Source: Anaerofustis sp.
GTDB lineage: Bacteria; Bacillota; Clostridia; Eubacteriales; Anaerofustaceae
NCBI RefSeq assembly: GCF_019420015.1
Contig: NZ_JAHZIA010000008.1
Location: 23,322-87,321 of the forward strand
Direction: 5' to 3'
DNA length: 64,000 nt
The position numbers and the translations under genes were made by a program. Position 1 is the first letter of the stretch. Every line of letters starts with the position of its first letter. A model generated the notes under the pieces. The model was not told the origin of the DNA and searched no databases. It saw only the letters and a program-made list of their open reading frames with translations. Of this stretch, positions 8,617 to 16,177 are shown piece by piece.

Positions 8617-9900
8617 ATGGAAATAACATTTGAAAACGTAACATTGAACGGAAAGGTAACCACAAAACCGGTATACGAAGATTTAAAAAGATATCTTATA
8701 TGCACCTTATTTTCAGATAAGTACAGCACAATAAATAACGTTCTTTTAGATAAAGAAACAAAAGAAATACTCGATATATTGAAAGCCTTAGGGGCAAATA
8801 TAACAATTAAAGAATATAAAGGGAAAAGAAAAACTCTTAAGGTAAAGGGCTCATACCCTTTTGATACCGAAACGGAAGAAATTGATCTAAAAGATAATTT
8901 AAATTTACTTAAAAGTTTTGCTCCAATATTGTTTATTTCAAAGAAAAAATTCCAGTACAAATATAAAAACGTTATAATATCAAACCCGATAAATTCTTTT
9001 TATAATTTATTTTTCAAAAAAGGATTTACAAAAGTACAAATGGAAAAAAACGAATACCCCATAAAAATACAAAGCGGTATTTCAAAATCCGTATTTTATA
9101 TACGTTCAGACATAAAAAAGGAATACCTTTCAACAATACTTTCTCTTCTTCCAAAAGCATACAAAACTTCAAAAGTAATTATACTCGGAGGAGAAATAGA
9201 AGATAAAAGTTATATAAAACGCACAATAGAAATACTCAAAGACTTTGAAGTTGATGTAAAAAACAATAATTTCAAAGAATTTGAAATAACAAATGCAAGT
9301 TATGAACCTTGCAATATAAAAATAGAAAATGACTACACCACTGCAGGATTATGGATAACCGCAAGTGCTTTAGGTCATAAAATAATGGTAAAAGACTTAA
9401 ATTTAAAAAGTAAACAGCAAAACAAAAAAATACTCAACATATTAAAAGTCATAGGAATTAAAATTTTAGCAAACAAAAACGGAGACATTATAGCAAGACC
9501 GAACAAAATAAGTGCTTTTAATATCGATATAAGCAAAGTCCCGGATCTCCTTCCTTATCTGGCTGTAATAGCAAGTGTTGCAGACGGAACAAGCAAACTG
9601 AAAAATGCCGATAGTATATATATAAACGATATATCACTAGCAAAAGAAATGGTTCATGCAATAAATTCCATTGGCGGAGACAGCTTTTTATTCGGAGGCG
9701 ACCTAATTATAAAAGGAAGAGAAATGTTAAAAGGAGGGAAAGTAGACAACATATCTTTACATGAGGTTATATTCGCCCTTTGTGCAGTATCCAGACAATC
9801 TCTTATGCCGATAAAGGTACAAGTACCTACATCAATGCCACGATACTACAAAGAGTTTTACAGGGATTTCAACAGACTTGGAAGAAAAAAATTTATTTAA
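8617..9900 (+). CDS. Highly diverged EPSP-synthase-fold (AroA-like) protein, catalytic motifs missing
   Basis: The 427-residue length and motif order match 3-phosphoshikimate 1-carboxyvinyltransferase. Lys then Arg near residues 17-25 stand where KS.SHR is expected. A QSGISKSVF segment lies near residue 152, NDYTTAGLWITASALG near 240, and ISKVPDLLPYLAVIASVADG near 310. The hallmark active-site segments are not kept: the KESDR position reads YINDISLA, and the DHR position reads SLHEVIFALC. No other shikimate gene is near. It sits alone between divergent folT and a convergent gene. It may be a former AroA with another role. Confidence in the fold is moderate and in enzyme activity low. Confidence 0.6.
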   Translation: MEITFENVTLNGKVTTKPVYEDLKRYLICTLFSDKYSTINNVLLDKETKEILDILKALGANITIKEYKGKRKTLKVKGSYPFDTETEEIDLKDNLNLLKSFAPILFISKKKFQYKYKNVIISNPINSFYNLFFKKGFTKVQMEKNEYPIKIQSGISKSVFYIRSDIKKEYLSTILSLLPKAYKTSKVIILGGEIEDKSYIKRTIEILKDFEVDVKNNNFKEFEITNASYEPCNIKIENDYTTAGLWITASALGHKIMVKDLNLKSKQQNKKILNILKVIGIKILANKNGDIIARPNKISAFNIDISKVPDLLPYLAVIASVADGTSKLKNADSIYINDISLAKEMVHAINSIGGDSFLFGGDLIIKGREMLKGGKVDNISLHEVIFALCAVSRQSLMPIKVQVPTSMPRYYKEFYRDFNRLGRKKFI

Positions 9901-9950
9901 GATTCCATAAATATAATTATTTTTAAAACAGTATCGTTTATAAAAAAATA

Positions 9951-9976
9951 AAAAAAGAGGATTAATCCTCTTTTTT
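9951..9976. terminator. Bidirectional terminator
   Basis: The palindrome GAGGATTAATCCTC (9957-9970) is flanked by A6 on the left and T6 on the right. It serves the plus-strand AroA-like gene and contains the stop codon of the minus-strand membrane protein gene. Confidence 0.8.
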
Positions 9977-11551
9977 ATTTTCTTCATTTGTATCGAGCAT
10001 ATCATCATTAGAATCTGTTGTTCCGTCTTGTAAAACATCTTCTTCCATATCTTCTTTTAAATCTTTGCACGAAGCTTCTTCCTTGTTTATTTCATTATCC
10101 TCATTATTTGCTTCATCTTCAATGGTTTTATCATTATCCTCTTCCAAAAGAGAGTCCAAAGATTGATCTGATTTATTTTTTCTCTTTTTAAATAAACCTT
10201 TCCCTTTTGAAGCATTATCTTTTTCTTTTATATCTTTATTCTCTTCTTCTTTGGCTAATAAATATTTTTCTCTTTCTTTTCGTATCTTATCCCTCTTTGT
10301 CTTTGTTTCCGTCAAATAAACACTGTCTTTTTCAATTTGTACATAATCTTCAGTAACTTTACTGAAGATGTCAAGTCCGTTATAGACAATGTTCTCATCT
10401 TTTAAAACATCTTCAAGAACCCTATTCTCTCTTTTTAACAAAGCCATGCTTTTATTTCTTAAGTAAACAAGATCTTTATTCTTATCTTCATCCATTTGCA
10501 CTTCAAGAAGTTTATCAAGCAGTTCATTCGCTTTTTTCAAATCTTTTCTTTTTACATAATAACATATCATATGATAGCATATAATCAAATAGTCCTTTAT
10601 ATCTTCCTTCAAAGGAGATGTCTTATTTACAACAATTTCCTCATAATTATCATACAAATAATTTATATATCGACTGTAACCTACATTTAACCTGCCGAAT
10701 TTTGCATCAAGATAGTCTTTCAAAACAAAATCGACTATATATATGTCATCTTTTGAAATATCGTCTATAGTTAAATCTTTGTTTAAATAATCGGAAATCT
10801 TCTTAAGAAGATAATTTTTCTTTATGTTTTCGTTATCTTTATTATAACTTCCGTATATTAACATTTTACAGGCAAGAAGATAATCATATTGCTCTTCGGT
10901 AAGAACATGCTTTATTATATGATGTCCCTCCTCATCGACTTCACCACTGTCAATTTTATCATTCGGAATTCCCAGGCAAATATTACCCTCAATTATTGTA
11001 AACAATATTTGAGTCGAAGAAAACAATATCAAAAATATAAGCACAACATCTACGCAGAACAAAATCATATCCGAAAAAATATATACAAAAAGGAAATAAG
11101 TACCAAGACATGAAAGAACCAAAAGCAATAAACTTCCCGCAATACTTTCAAATGTGGAAAAAGTAAAATTTTTCTTTAAAGTTTCAAATTCTTTATCATT
11201 TTCGGGGAGCTTAAATTTCGGAATCAATACTCCCAAAGAAAAGTAATGTTTGTTGTGCACCCGTCCAAAAGATTTTTTATCAGGTTCTTCATACAAAATA
11301 TAAAAAGGATCCATATAAAGCATAGCAGTATCATATCCCTTTTTATTGTATATAATACTGTACGATTTATACTTAAAATACAAAGATAAATAATACATCA
11401 AAACAATTAAAAAAGGACAAATTGGCAATAACCATATAAAATCATGACTAATCGCAAATGATACCAGTATCCCTCCGCTTATTAAACCGAATAAGATTGT
11501 AACAAACCAAATTATTTTTAAATTTTTCCTAGAACTTTCTCTCATAATCAA
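9962..11551 (-). CDS. Unknown four-helix membrane protein with long acidic C-terminal tail
   Basis: I do not recognise this 529-residue protein. Two hydrophobic segments lie near residues 12-32 and 38-56, and two more near 135-155 and 160-185. Residues 215-400 are soluble, helical and charged and resemble TPR-like helices without a clear motif. Residues 430-529 are low-complexity and rich in Glu, Asp and Lys (for example SLDSLLEEDNDKTIEDEANN). It lies 24 bases after plsY on the same strand and probably shares that transcript. A link to membrane lipid or envelope functions is only suggested by the neighbour. Confidence 0.75.
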   Translation of the reverse strand: MIMRESSRKNLKIIWFVTILFGLISGGILVSFAISHDFIWLLPICPFLIVLMYYLSLYFKYKSYSIIYNKKGYDTAMLYMDPFYILYEEPDKKSFGRVHNKHYFSLGVLIPKFKLPENDKEFETLKKNFTFSTFESIAGSLLLLVLSCLGTYFLFVYIFSDMILFCVDVVLIFLILFSSTQILFTIIEGNICLGIPNDKIDSGEVDEEGHHIIKHVLTEEQYDYLLACKMLIYGSYNKDNENIKKNYLLKKISDYLNKDLTIDDISKDDIYIVDFVLKDYLDAKFGRLNVGYSRYINYLYDNYEEIVVNKTSPLKEDIKDYLIICYHMICYYVKRKDLKKANELLDKLLEVQMDEDKNKDLVYLRNKSMALLKRENRVLEDVLKDENIVYNGLDIFSKVTEDYVQIEKDSVYLTETKTKRDKIRKEREKYLLAKEEENKDIKEKDNASKGKGLFKKRKNKSDQSLDSLLEEDNDKTIEDEANNEDNEINKEEASCKDLKEDMEEDVLQDGTTDSNDDMLDTNEENKKED

Positions 11552-11575
11552 ATCCTCGATCGAATATTTTATAAA

Positions 11576-12199
11576 TTATTTATCCTTTTTTTTACTTCCG
11601 AAACTCAACTTATTTTCATTTCCGTTTATTATTCTTACTATATTAAGTCTATGCTGATAAATACTTAAAATGCATAAAACACAAGCCAAAATTATATAAC
11701 AAATATTAACTTTAAATATTATAAAGAAAACGGCACTCAAAGTGAGGGCACTTAAAGAACCGACAGAAACCATTCTCGTTAAAAGAGCCAATACCACACC
11801 TATGAGTATAGCAGCCAGTGCAAGCTTATAATCCACCATCACAAGAATCCCAGCACTTGCCGATACGCCTTTGCCGCCTCTGAATCCCATAAAAACAGGC
11901 CAGTTATGTCCTGCAACACAAAAAAGAGCAGACAATAGAACAACGAACTCACTTTGATGAAAAATATACCACAAAAGAACACAAAGCATACCTTTAAAGA
12001 AATCTATCAAAAATACAAGCAACCCAGAAAAAAAGCCGTAAGTTCTGAGGGCATTGGTTGCTCCGGCATTTCCGCTTCCGTACGTTCTTATATCCTCTTT
12101 TTTAACACTTTTAGAAAAAATATACGCTCCGTTTATACATCCTATTAAATAAGACGCCACAATTATAACAATACTTAAAAATGTAATTTCAATATTCAT
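11576..12199 (-). CDS. plsY: Acyl-phosphate:glycerol-3-phosphate acyltransferase
   Basis: The 207-residue integral membrane protein has about five helices. It transfers an acyl group from acyl phosphate to glycerol 3-phosphate, the first step of phospholipid synthesis in most Gram-positives. The three PlsY loop motifs are visible: GSGNAGATNALR near residue 42, GHNWPVFMGFRGGKGVSAS near 98-116, and a Glu-Asn-rich C-terminal end (INGNENKLSF). It is the first gene of a two-gene unit with the unknown membrane protein. Confidence 0.95.
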   Translation of the reverse strand: MNIEITFLSIVIIVASYLIGCINGAYIFSKSVKKEDIRTYGSGNAGATNALRTYGFFSGLLVFLIDFFKGMLCVLLWYIFHQSEFVVLLSALFCVAGHNWPVFMGFRGGKGVSASAGILVMVDYKLALAAILIGVVLALLTRMVSVGSLSALTLSAVFFIIFKVNICYIILACVLCILSIYQHRLNIVRIINGNENKLSFGSKKKDK

Positions 12200-12302
12200 A
12201 AAAACTCCAGTTTTATATAAATTTACTTTTGTATTATAGCATAATAAAATACAAATAGAAGTATGTTACATGAAATTTTAATATTTTTTGTCGTAAAATG
12301 CA

Positions 12303-12992
12303 TTAAAGCTTAACTTCAATTTCATGTACTACTTTTACCTCATCCATGCTCACAAAACATTCAAATGCCAATATATTAACTCCGCTATTTTTTGCATCCT
12401 TTAACGCTTCGATAAAATCCTTATGAGAAGGATTCGGAGTAAAATATTTACTCCCCCTAAACTGAATAACAAATATAAGATAAGCATCATTACCTTCTTT
12501 TAGCGCATCTATAAGATCCCTGATATGCTTAATACCACGAACGGTTGGAGCATCCGGAAACATTGCAATGCCATTCTCTTCAAGAGTAACGCCTTTTACC
12601 TCTACATATGCCTTTCGGTTTTTATTTTGTATAAAAAAATCAAGCCTGGAATTTCCGTATTTTGTTTCAGGTTTTATTATCATATCTTCATCAAATCCCT
12701 CAAGCTTAATATTTCCATTCTCAATAGCTTCTTTTACAAGTCTATTGGGAACTTGACTGTCCATGTTAAAAAGTTCTTTCCCTTTATAAACACTTATCAA
12801 ATCATAAGCCGTTTTTCTGTTCGGATTATCGGACTTTTGCAAATACACAAAAGCATTTTCTTTTAAAAGCTCCTTACATCTTCCCGTATTTTTCACATGT
12901 ACTTTTATATTTTCACCTTTTATATCACATTCAGCAACAAATCGGTTAATACGCTTTTTAAAATCAGCTTTTACTATATTATTATATCTCAT
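12303..12992 (-). CDS. sfsA: SfsA family protein (sugar fermentation stimulation protein homologue)
   Basis: From ATG at 12992 the protein has 229 residues. This start (MRYNNIVKADFKKRINRF) is preferred over an ATG seven codons upstream because AGAGGTGAT lies just before it. Family motifs are VHVKNTGRCKELL, YGNSRLDFFIQ, AYVEVKGVTLEENG and FPDAPTVRGIKHI. The PD-(D/E)xK-like core suggests a nucleic-acid role, but the biochemical function of SfsA is unsettled. It is divergent from the Cys-rich/HAD gene with 77 bases between the starts. Confidence 0.93.
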   Translation of the reverse strand: MRYNNIVKADFKKRINRFVAECDIKGENIKVHVKNTGRCKELLKENAFVYLQKSDNPNRKTAYDLISVYKGKELFNMDSQVPNRLVKEAIENGNIKLEGFDEDMIIKPETKYGNSRLDFFIQNKNRKAYVEVKGVTLEENGIAMFPDAPTVRGIKHIRDLIDALKEGNDAYLIFVIQFRGSKYFTPNPSHKDFIEALKDAKNSGVNILAFECFVSMDEVKVVHEIEVKL

Positions 12993-13069
12993 ATTATCAC
13001 CTCTATCAGACATATTATTATATCAAAAGCATATTGCAAAAATAAAGAATTTAATTTAAAATTAATTTT

Positions 13070-14170
13070 ATGGATAATTTTAAATTTTTTCAAAATAAAG
13101 AATGTGAATATTTTCCCTGTCACAAAATCAAAGAAGAAAAAAATTTCAACTGTCTTTTTTGTTATTGCCCGTTATATTTAACAAACGAATACTGCGGAGG
13201 GAATTTTACTTACACAAAGAACGGAATAAAAGACTGTTCAAATTGTATTCTTCCCCATAAAAAAGAAAACTACGACTATATCAATAAAAAATTATATGAG
13301 GCTTCACTTATGACAAAACAAAACGAATTAAAAAATATTAAAATGATTGTAACGGATCTTGACCATACTATATTAAAAGATGAATTCTCAATTGGCGATG
13401 TATATATAGATACTTTTGGAAAATTAAAACAAAAAGGATACATTACTGTTTTTTCAACGGCAAGAGGATTTTATCAAGCTTATAATTTCGCATATAAAAT
13501 AAAACCGGATTATATAATATGCGACAACGGTGCAAGCATCATAAAATACGATTACGAAAAAGAAGAAAAGAATATCATAAAACAAACATTAATCCCAGCA
13601 GAAGTAAAATTAGATATTTTAAATACTTTAAAAGATGATGATACATTACTTTATCTCATAGAATCAAAAAAAGATTTATACATAACGGATTGTAAATATG
13701 CTCCCGAATTTGTAAAAAAGAATACAGAGTTTTTCTCAAAAGTCAAAAATACGGTAAAAGACTTTAGTGTTCATAAAATAAAATCTTTAAGCGAAATGCC
13801 ATTTAATATTCCCCTTACAAGAATATGTACCTTTGATTACGTAAATAACCCGGATACGAAAAAAACACTTTCTTACCTTGGTGAAAAACACAAAGAAATC
13901 AATTATTCAAAATCTTTCAAAACAACATTTGAATTTGGATGTACCAACAAAGGAAATGCGTTAAAATATTTAATAGAATACACAGGATTAAAAAAAGAAA
14001 ACATCATATCTTTCGGCGACAGTATAACGGATCTTTCAATGTTTGAAGAGTCCGGAGTTTCAGTTGCAGTGGAAAACGGAGTAAAAGAACTTAAAGATAA
14101 GGCAATGTATATATGTGAAAGTGTATTTAATGATGGGGTAAATAAATTTATAAAAGAGAAGTTTTTTTAA
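13070..14170 (+). CDS. Cysteine-rich metal-binding domain fused to a HAD-IIB (Cof-type) phosphatase
   Basis: The 366-residue protein has two parts. Residues 1-75 carry eight cysteines (C12, C17, C28, C31, C33, C42, C56, C59) in the pattern ECEYFPCHK, FNCLFCYCPLY, YCGG, DCSNC, PH, NYDYI, which matches the small cysteine-rich zinc-ribbon-like family usually found as a free-standing protein of about 85 residues. Residues 90-366 are a HAD hydrolase with nucleophile D96 and D98 in VTDLDHT, a Cof-type cap, and the SFGDSITDLSMFE motif near residue 310. The last base of its stop codon overlaps the next ATG (TAATG), so it is coupled to a methyltransferase. The substrate is unknown. The start has no strong ribosome binding site. 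Confidence 0.8.
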   Translation: MDNFKFFQNKECEYFPCHKIKEEKNFNCLFCYCPLYLTNEYCGGNFTYTKNGIKDCSNCILPHKKENYDYINKKLYEASLMTKQNELKNIKMIVTDLDHTILKDEFSIGDVYIDTFGKLKQKGYITVFSTARGFYQAYNFAYKIKPDYIICDNGASIIKYDYEKEEKNIIKQTLIPAEVKLDILNTLKDDDTLLYLIESKKDLYITDCKYAPEFVKKNTEFFSKVKNTVKDFSVHKIKSLSEMPFNIPLTRICTFDYVNNPDTKKTLSYLGEKHKEINYSKSFKTTFEFGCTNKGNALKYLIEYTGLKKENIISFGDSITDLSMFEESGVSVAVENGVKELKDKAMYICESVFNDGVNKFIKEKFF

Positions 14171-14886
14171 TGAATAACAACAGTTACAAAGAATTCAGCC
14201 GATATTATGATTTATATACTTCCTTCGTCGATTATGAGATTTGGAGAGACTATTTGTTATCTCTGTCAAACAAAGATTGTACGGGGAGAAATATATTGGA
14301 TTTGGGATGCGGTAATGGGAATCTGTTATTATATTTTTCGGATATTACAAAAGCAAATCTATACGGAGTTGACTTAAGTGAAGAAATGCTGAGCCTTGCC
14401 GATCAAAATGCTTTTTATGAAAACAAGCAAATAAACTTAATAAAAGCAGACATGACAAATTTTATGACAGATATAAAATTTGATTTGATATATTCCGCAT
14501 GCGACAGTATCAATTATATTATGAATGAAGATGAGCTGAGAATCATGTTTAATAATATAATAAATATGATGAATGAGAATTGTATATTTACTTTTGACAT
14601 TATAAGTCCTAATTATAAATCAAAAGATGAAACATTAAAATATGAAAACATATCTTTCGAGATAAAAAGAAAAAAAACGACAAATTTATTATATACAGAC
14701 ATAGAAATATTTGAAAATAACAGACAAATAACAAAAATATCACATAAACAAAAAATTTACACCACTGAAAACATAAAAATTATTGCAAAAAATGCAGGAT
14801 TTAAAAATATTGACTTTTATGACTTCCTTACAAAAAAACAACCAGATAAAAAAAGCGATAAAATCCAAGTTGTTCTCTCCACGTAA
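14170..14886 (+). CDS. Class I SAM-dependent methyltransferase
   Basis: The 238-residue protein has the Rossmann motif I ILDLGCGNGNLLLYF near residue 40, an acidic residue after strand 2 (LYGVDLSEEMLSLA), and a motif near residue 95-115 (FDLIYSACDSINYI). It starts YKEFSRYYDLYTSFVDYEIW, typical of small-molecule methyltransferases of the YnzI/UbiE-like group. Translation is coupled to the upstream HAD gene through TAATG. The acceptor substrate cannot be read from sequence. Confidence 0.88.
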   Translation: MNNNSYKEFSRYYDLYTSFVDYEIWRDYLLSLSNKDCTGRNILDLGCGNGNLLLYFSDITKANLYGVDLSEEMLSLADQNAFYENKQINLIKADMTNFMTDIKFDLIYSACDSINYIMNEDELRIMFNNIINMMNENCIFTFDIISPNYKSKDETLKYENISFEIKRKKTTNLLYTDIEIFENNRQITKISHKQKIYTTENIKIIAKNAGFKNIDFYDFLTKKQPDKKSDKIQVVLST

Positions 14887-15040
14887 AAAATATAATAATA
14901 CCCAATTATCATTTGAAAAACTTTATTAACAATACAGTAATTAAACTTTCAAGAAATATCACTTATAAAATAGACTTATAATGGAATATTTACTAAAAAA
15001 CTACAAATACTTTTAATAATGATAATTTAGAAAAGGAATA

Positions 15041-15289
15041 ATGAAAATGGAAATTTCAGAATTAATTTATAAAAGAATTATTGAATTATTAGAAAAAGAC
15101 AAGTTAAATATCAATAAATTTTGTAAACAAAATAATATTCCACCAACAACAATTTACAGTATAAAAGACGGAAAGTCAACTTCTCCGTCAATAAAGAATA
15201 TAATAAAAATATGCAACGGACTCAATATAAGCTTATATGATTTTTTTAACGATGATTCTTTTAAAGAAAAGAAGTACAACAATAAGTAA
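15041..15289 (+). CDS. Small XRE-family helix-turn-helix protein
   Basis: The 82-residue protein is a single Cro/C1-type domain: ISELIYKRIIELLEKDK, then NINKFCKQNNIPPTTIYSIK as the helix-turn-helix, and a helix ending IKICNGLNISLYDFF. AAGGAATA precedes the ATG; a second ATG two codons later is possible. A terminator follows directly, so it is monocistronic. It may regulate the membrane protein pair 170 bases downstream, but nothing in the sequence proves that. Confidence 0.85.
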   Translation: MKMEISELIYKRIIELLEKDKLNINKFCKQNNIPPTTIYSIKDGKSTSPSIKNIIKICNGLNISLYDFFNDDSFKEKKYNNK

Positions 15290-15297
15290 AACCATTA

Positions 15298-15325
15298 TAA
15301 AAAGACCCTAAAGGGTCTTTTTTAT
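15298..15325 (+). terminator. Intrinsic terminator after the XRE gene
   Basis: AAAGACCC (15301-15308) pairs with GGGTCTTT (15313-15320), followed by TTTTAT. Confidence 0.85.
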
Positions 15326-15463
15326 AAACTCATTTTTGTAAAAATATGTAATATGTGCTATACTTTAGTCATTATTTATAAATCTTGTAATCAATTTAAT
15401 AATAAAATAATCATTTAAATAAACTTTTTGAAATTTAAATCAAAATAAATTGAAGGAGAAAAA

Positions 15464-16177
15464 ATGGAAAGATTTACTATTATAGTAACATGCACTGCAA
15501 GTTGTATTTTCATATTAATACTATTGTATTTCTTTATAAATAAAAATTTTTATACACTGCATAAAAAATTTTATGAAGTAAAAATAAAAAAATTCAAAGA
15601 AACCCTTGATACAGTATTGTCTAATCTCAAAAACGGCAATTATCCCGATAGTGACACGATAGAATATTTGATACATAATATAAATAACAGTCAATATAAA
15701 GAAAATTATTATTATTCGGTTATAAAACTTACAATGAAAAATAATATTAATGAAACTACTGTAAAATTCATAAATGACATAAACAGAAAAACCGACGATA
15801 ATTTAAAATTAGCATATACAAATTTATATTCTAAAAAACTTGAAAATTTAATCATAAAATTAAATACATACAATAGAGAAGATGAACAAATCAATATTTT
15901 TCTTCAAAAATGCTTAAATAACAAATCGAAAATAATACGAAATGAAGCTCTCGAAACAATATGTATCAGAGGAGATATCGAAACTTTTGCAAAAGCCATC
16001 ATTACGGCAGGGGAAAAGTCTTCTGATTTTTCCGAAAAAGAAATTTTTAATTTTTTCAACGATTTTAAAAATAAAAAAATATTATTGCTGATATTAGAAA
16101 AGCTAAAAAATGAAACCGACAACGTAAAACTCAAATTAATTTTAAAAAATTACTTAACCAAACAGGAGAACTTATGA
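15464..16177 (+). CDS. Unknown protein with N-terminal membrane anchor, helical-repeat-like cytosolic part
   Basis: The protein has 237 residues. One hydrophobic segment at residues 5-27 is followed by basic residues (KKFYEVKIKKFK), so the bulk should be cytosolic. The rest is all-helical. KSKIIRNEALETICIRGD near residue 165 has the look of a HEAT repeat, but the repeats are too weak to be sure. GGAG precedes the ATG. It overlaps the start of the glycosyltransferase-like gene by four bases (ATGA), so the two proteins are coupled and probably act together at the membrane. Confidence 0.7.
   Translation: MERFTIIVTCTASCIFILILLYFFINKNFYTLHKKFYEVKIKKFKETLDTVLSNLKNGNYPDSDTIEYLIHNINNSQYKENYYYSVIKLTMKNNINETTVKFINDINRKTDDNLKLAYTNLYSKKLENLIIKLNTYNREDEQINIFLQKCLNNKSKIIRNEALETICIRGDIETFAKAIITAGEKSSDFSEKEIFNFFNDFKNKKILLLILEKLKNETDNVKLKLILKNYLTKQENL

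Noticed and set aside
8565..8960. A 131-codon minus-strand frame covering the start of the AroA-like gene
   Set aside because: It overlaps a coding region with better start signals and fold-level matches, and it has no ribosome binding site.
9951..9976. GAGGATTAATCCTC as an operator
   Set aside because: It lies between convergent gene ends with A and T tracts on both sides, which fits a bidirectional terminator better.
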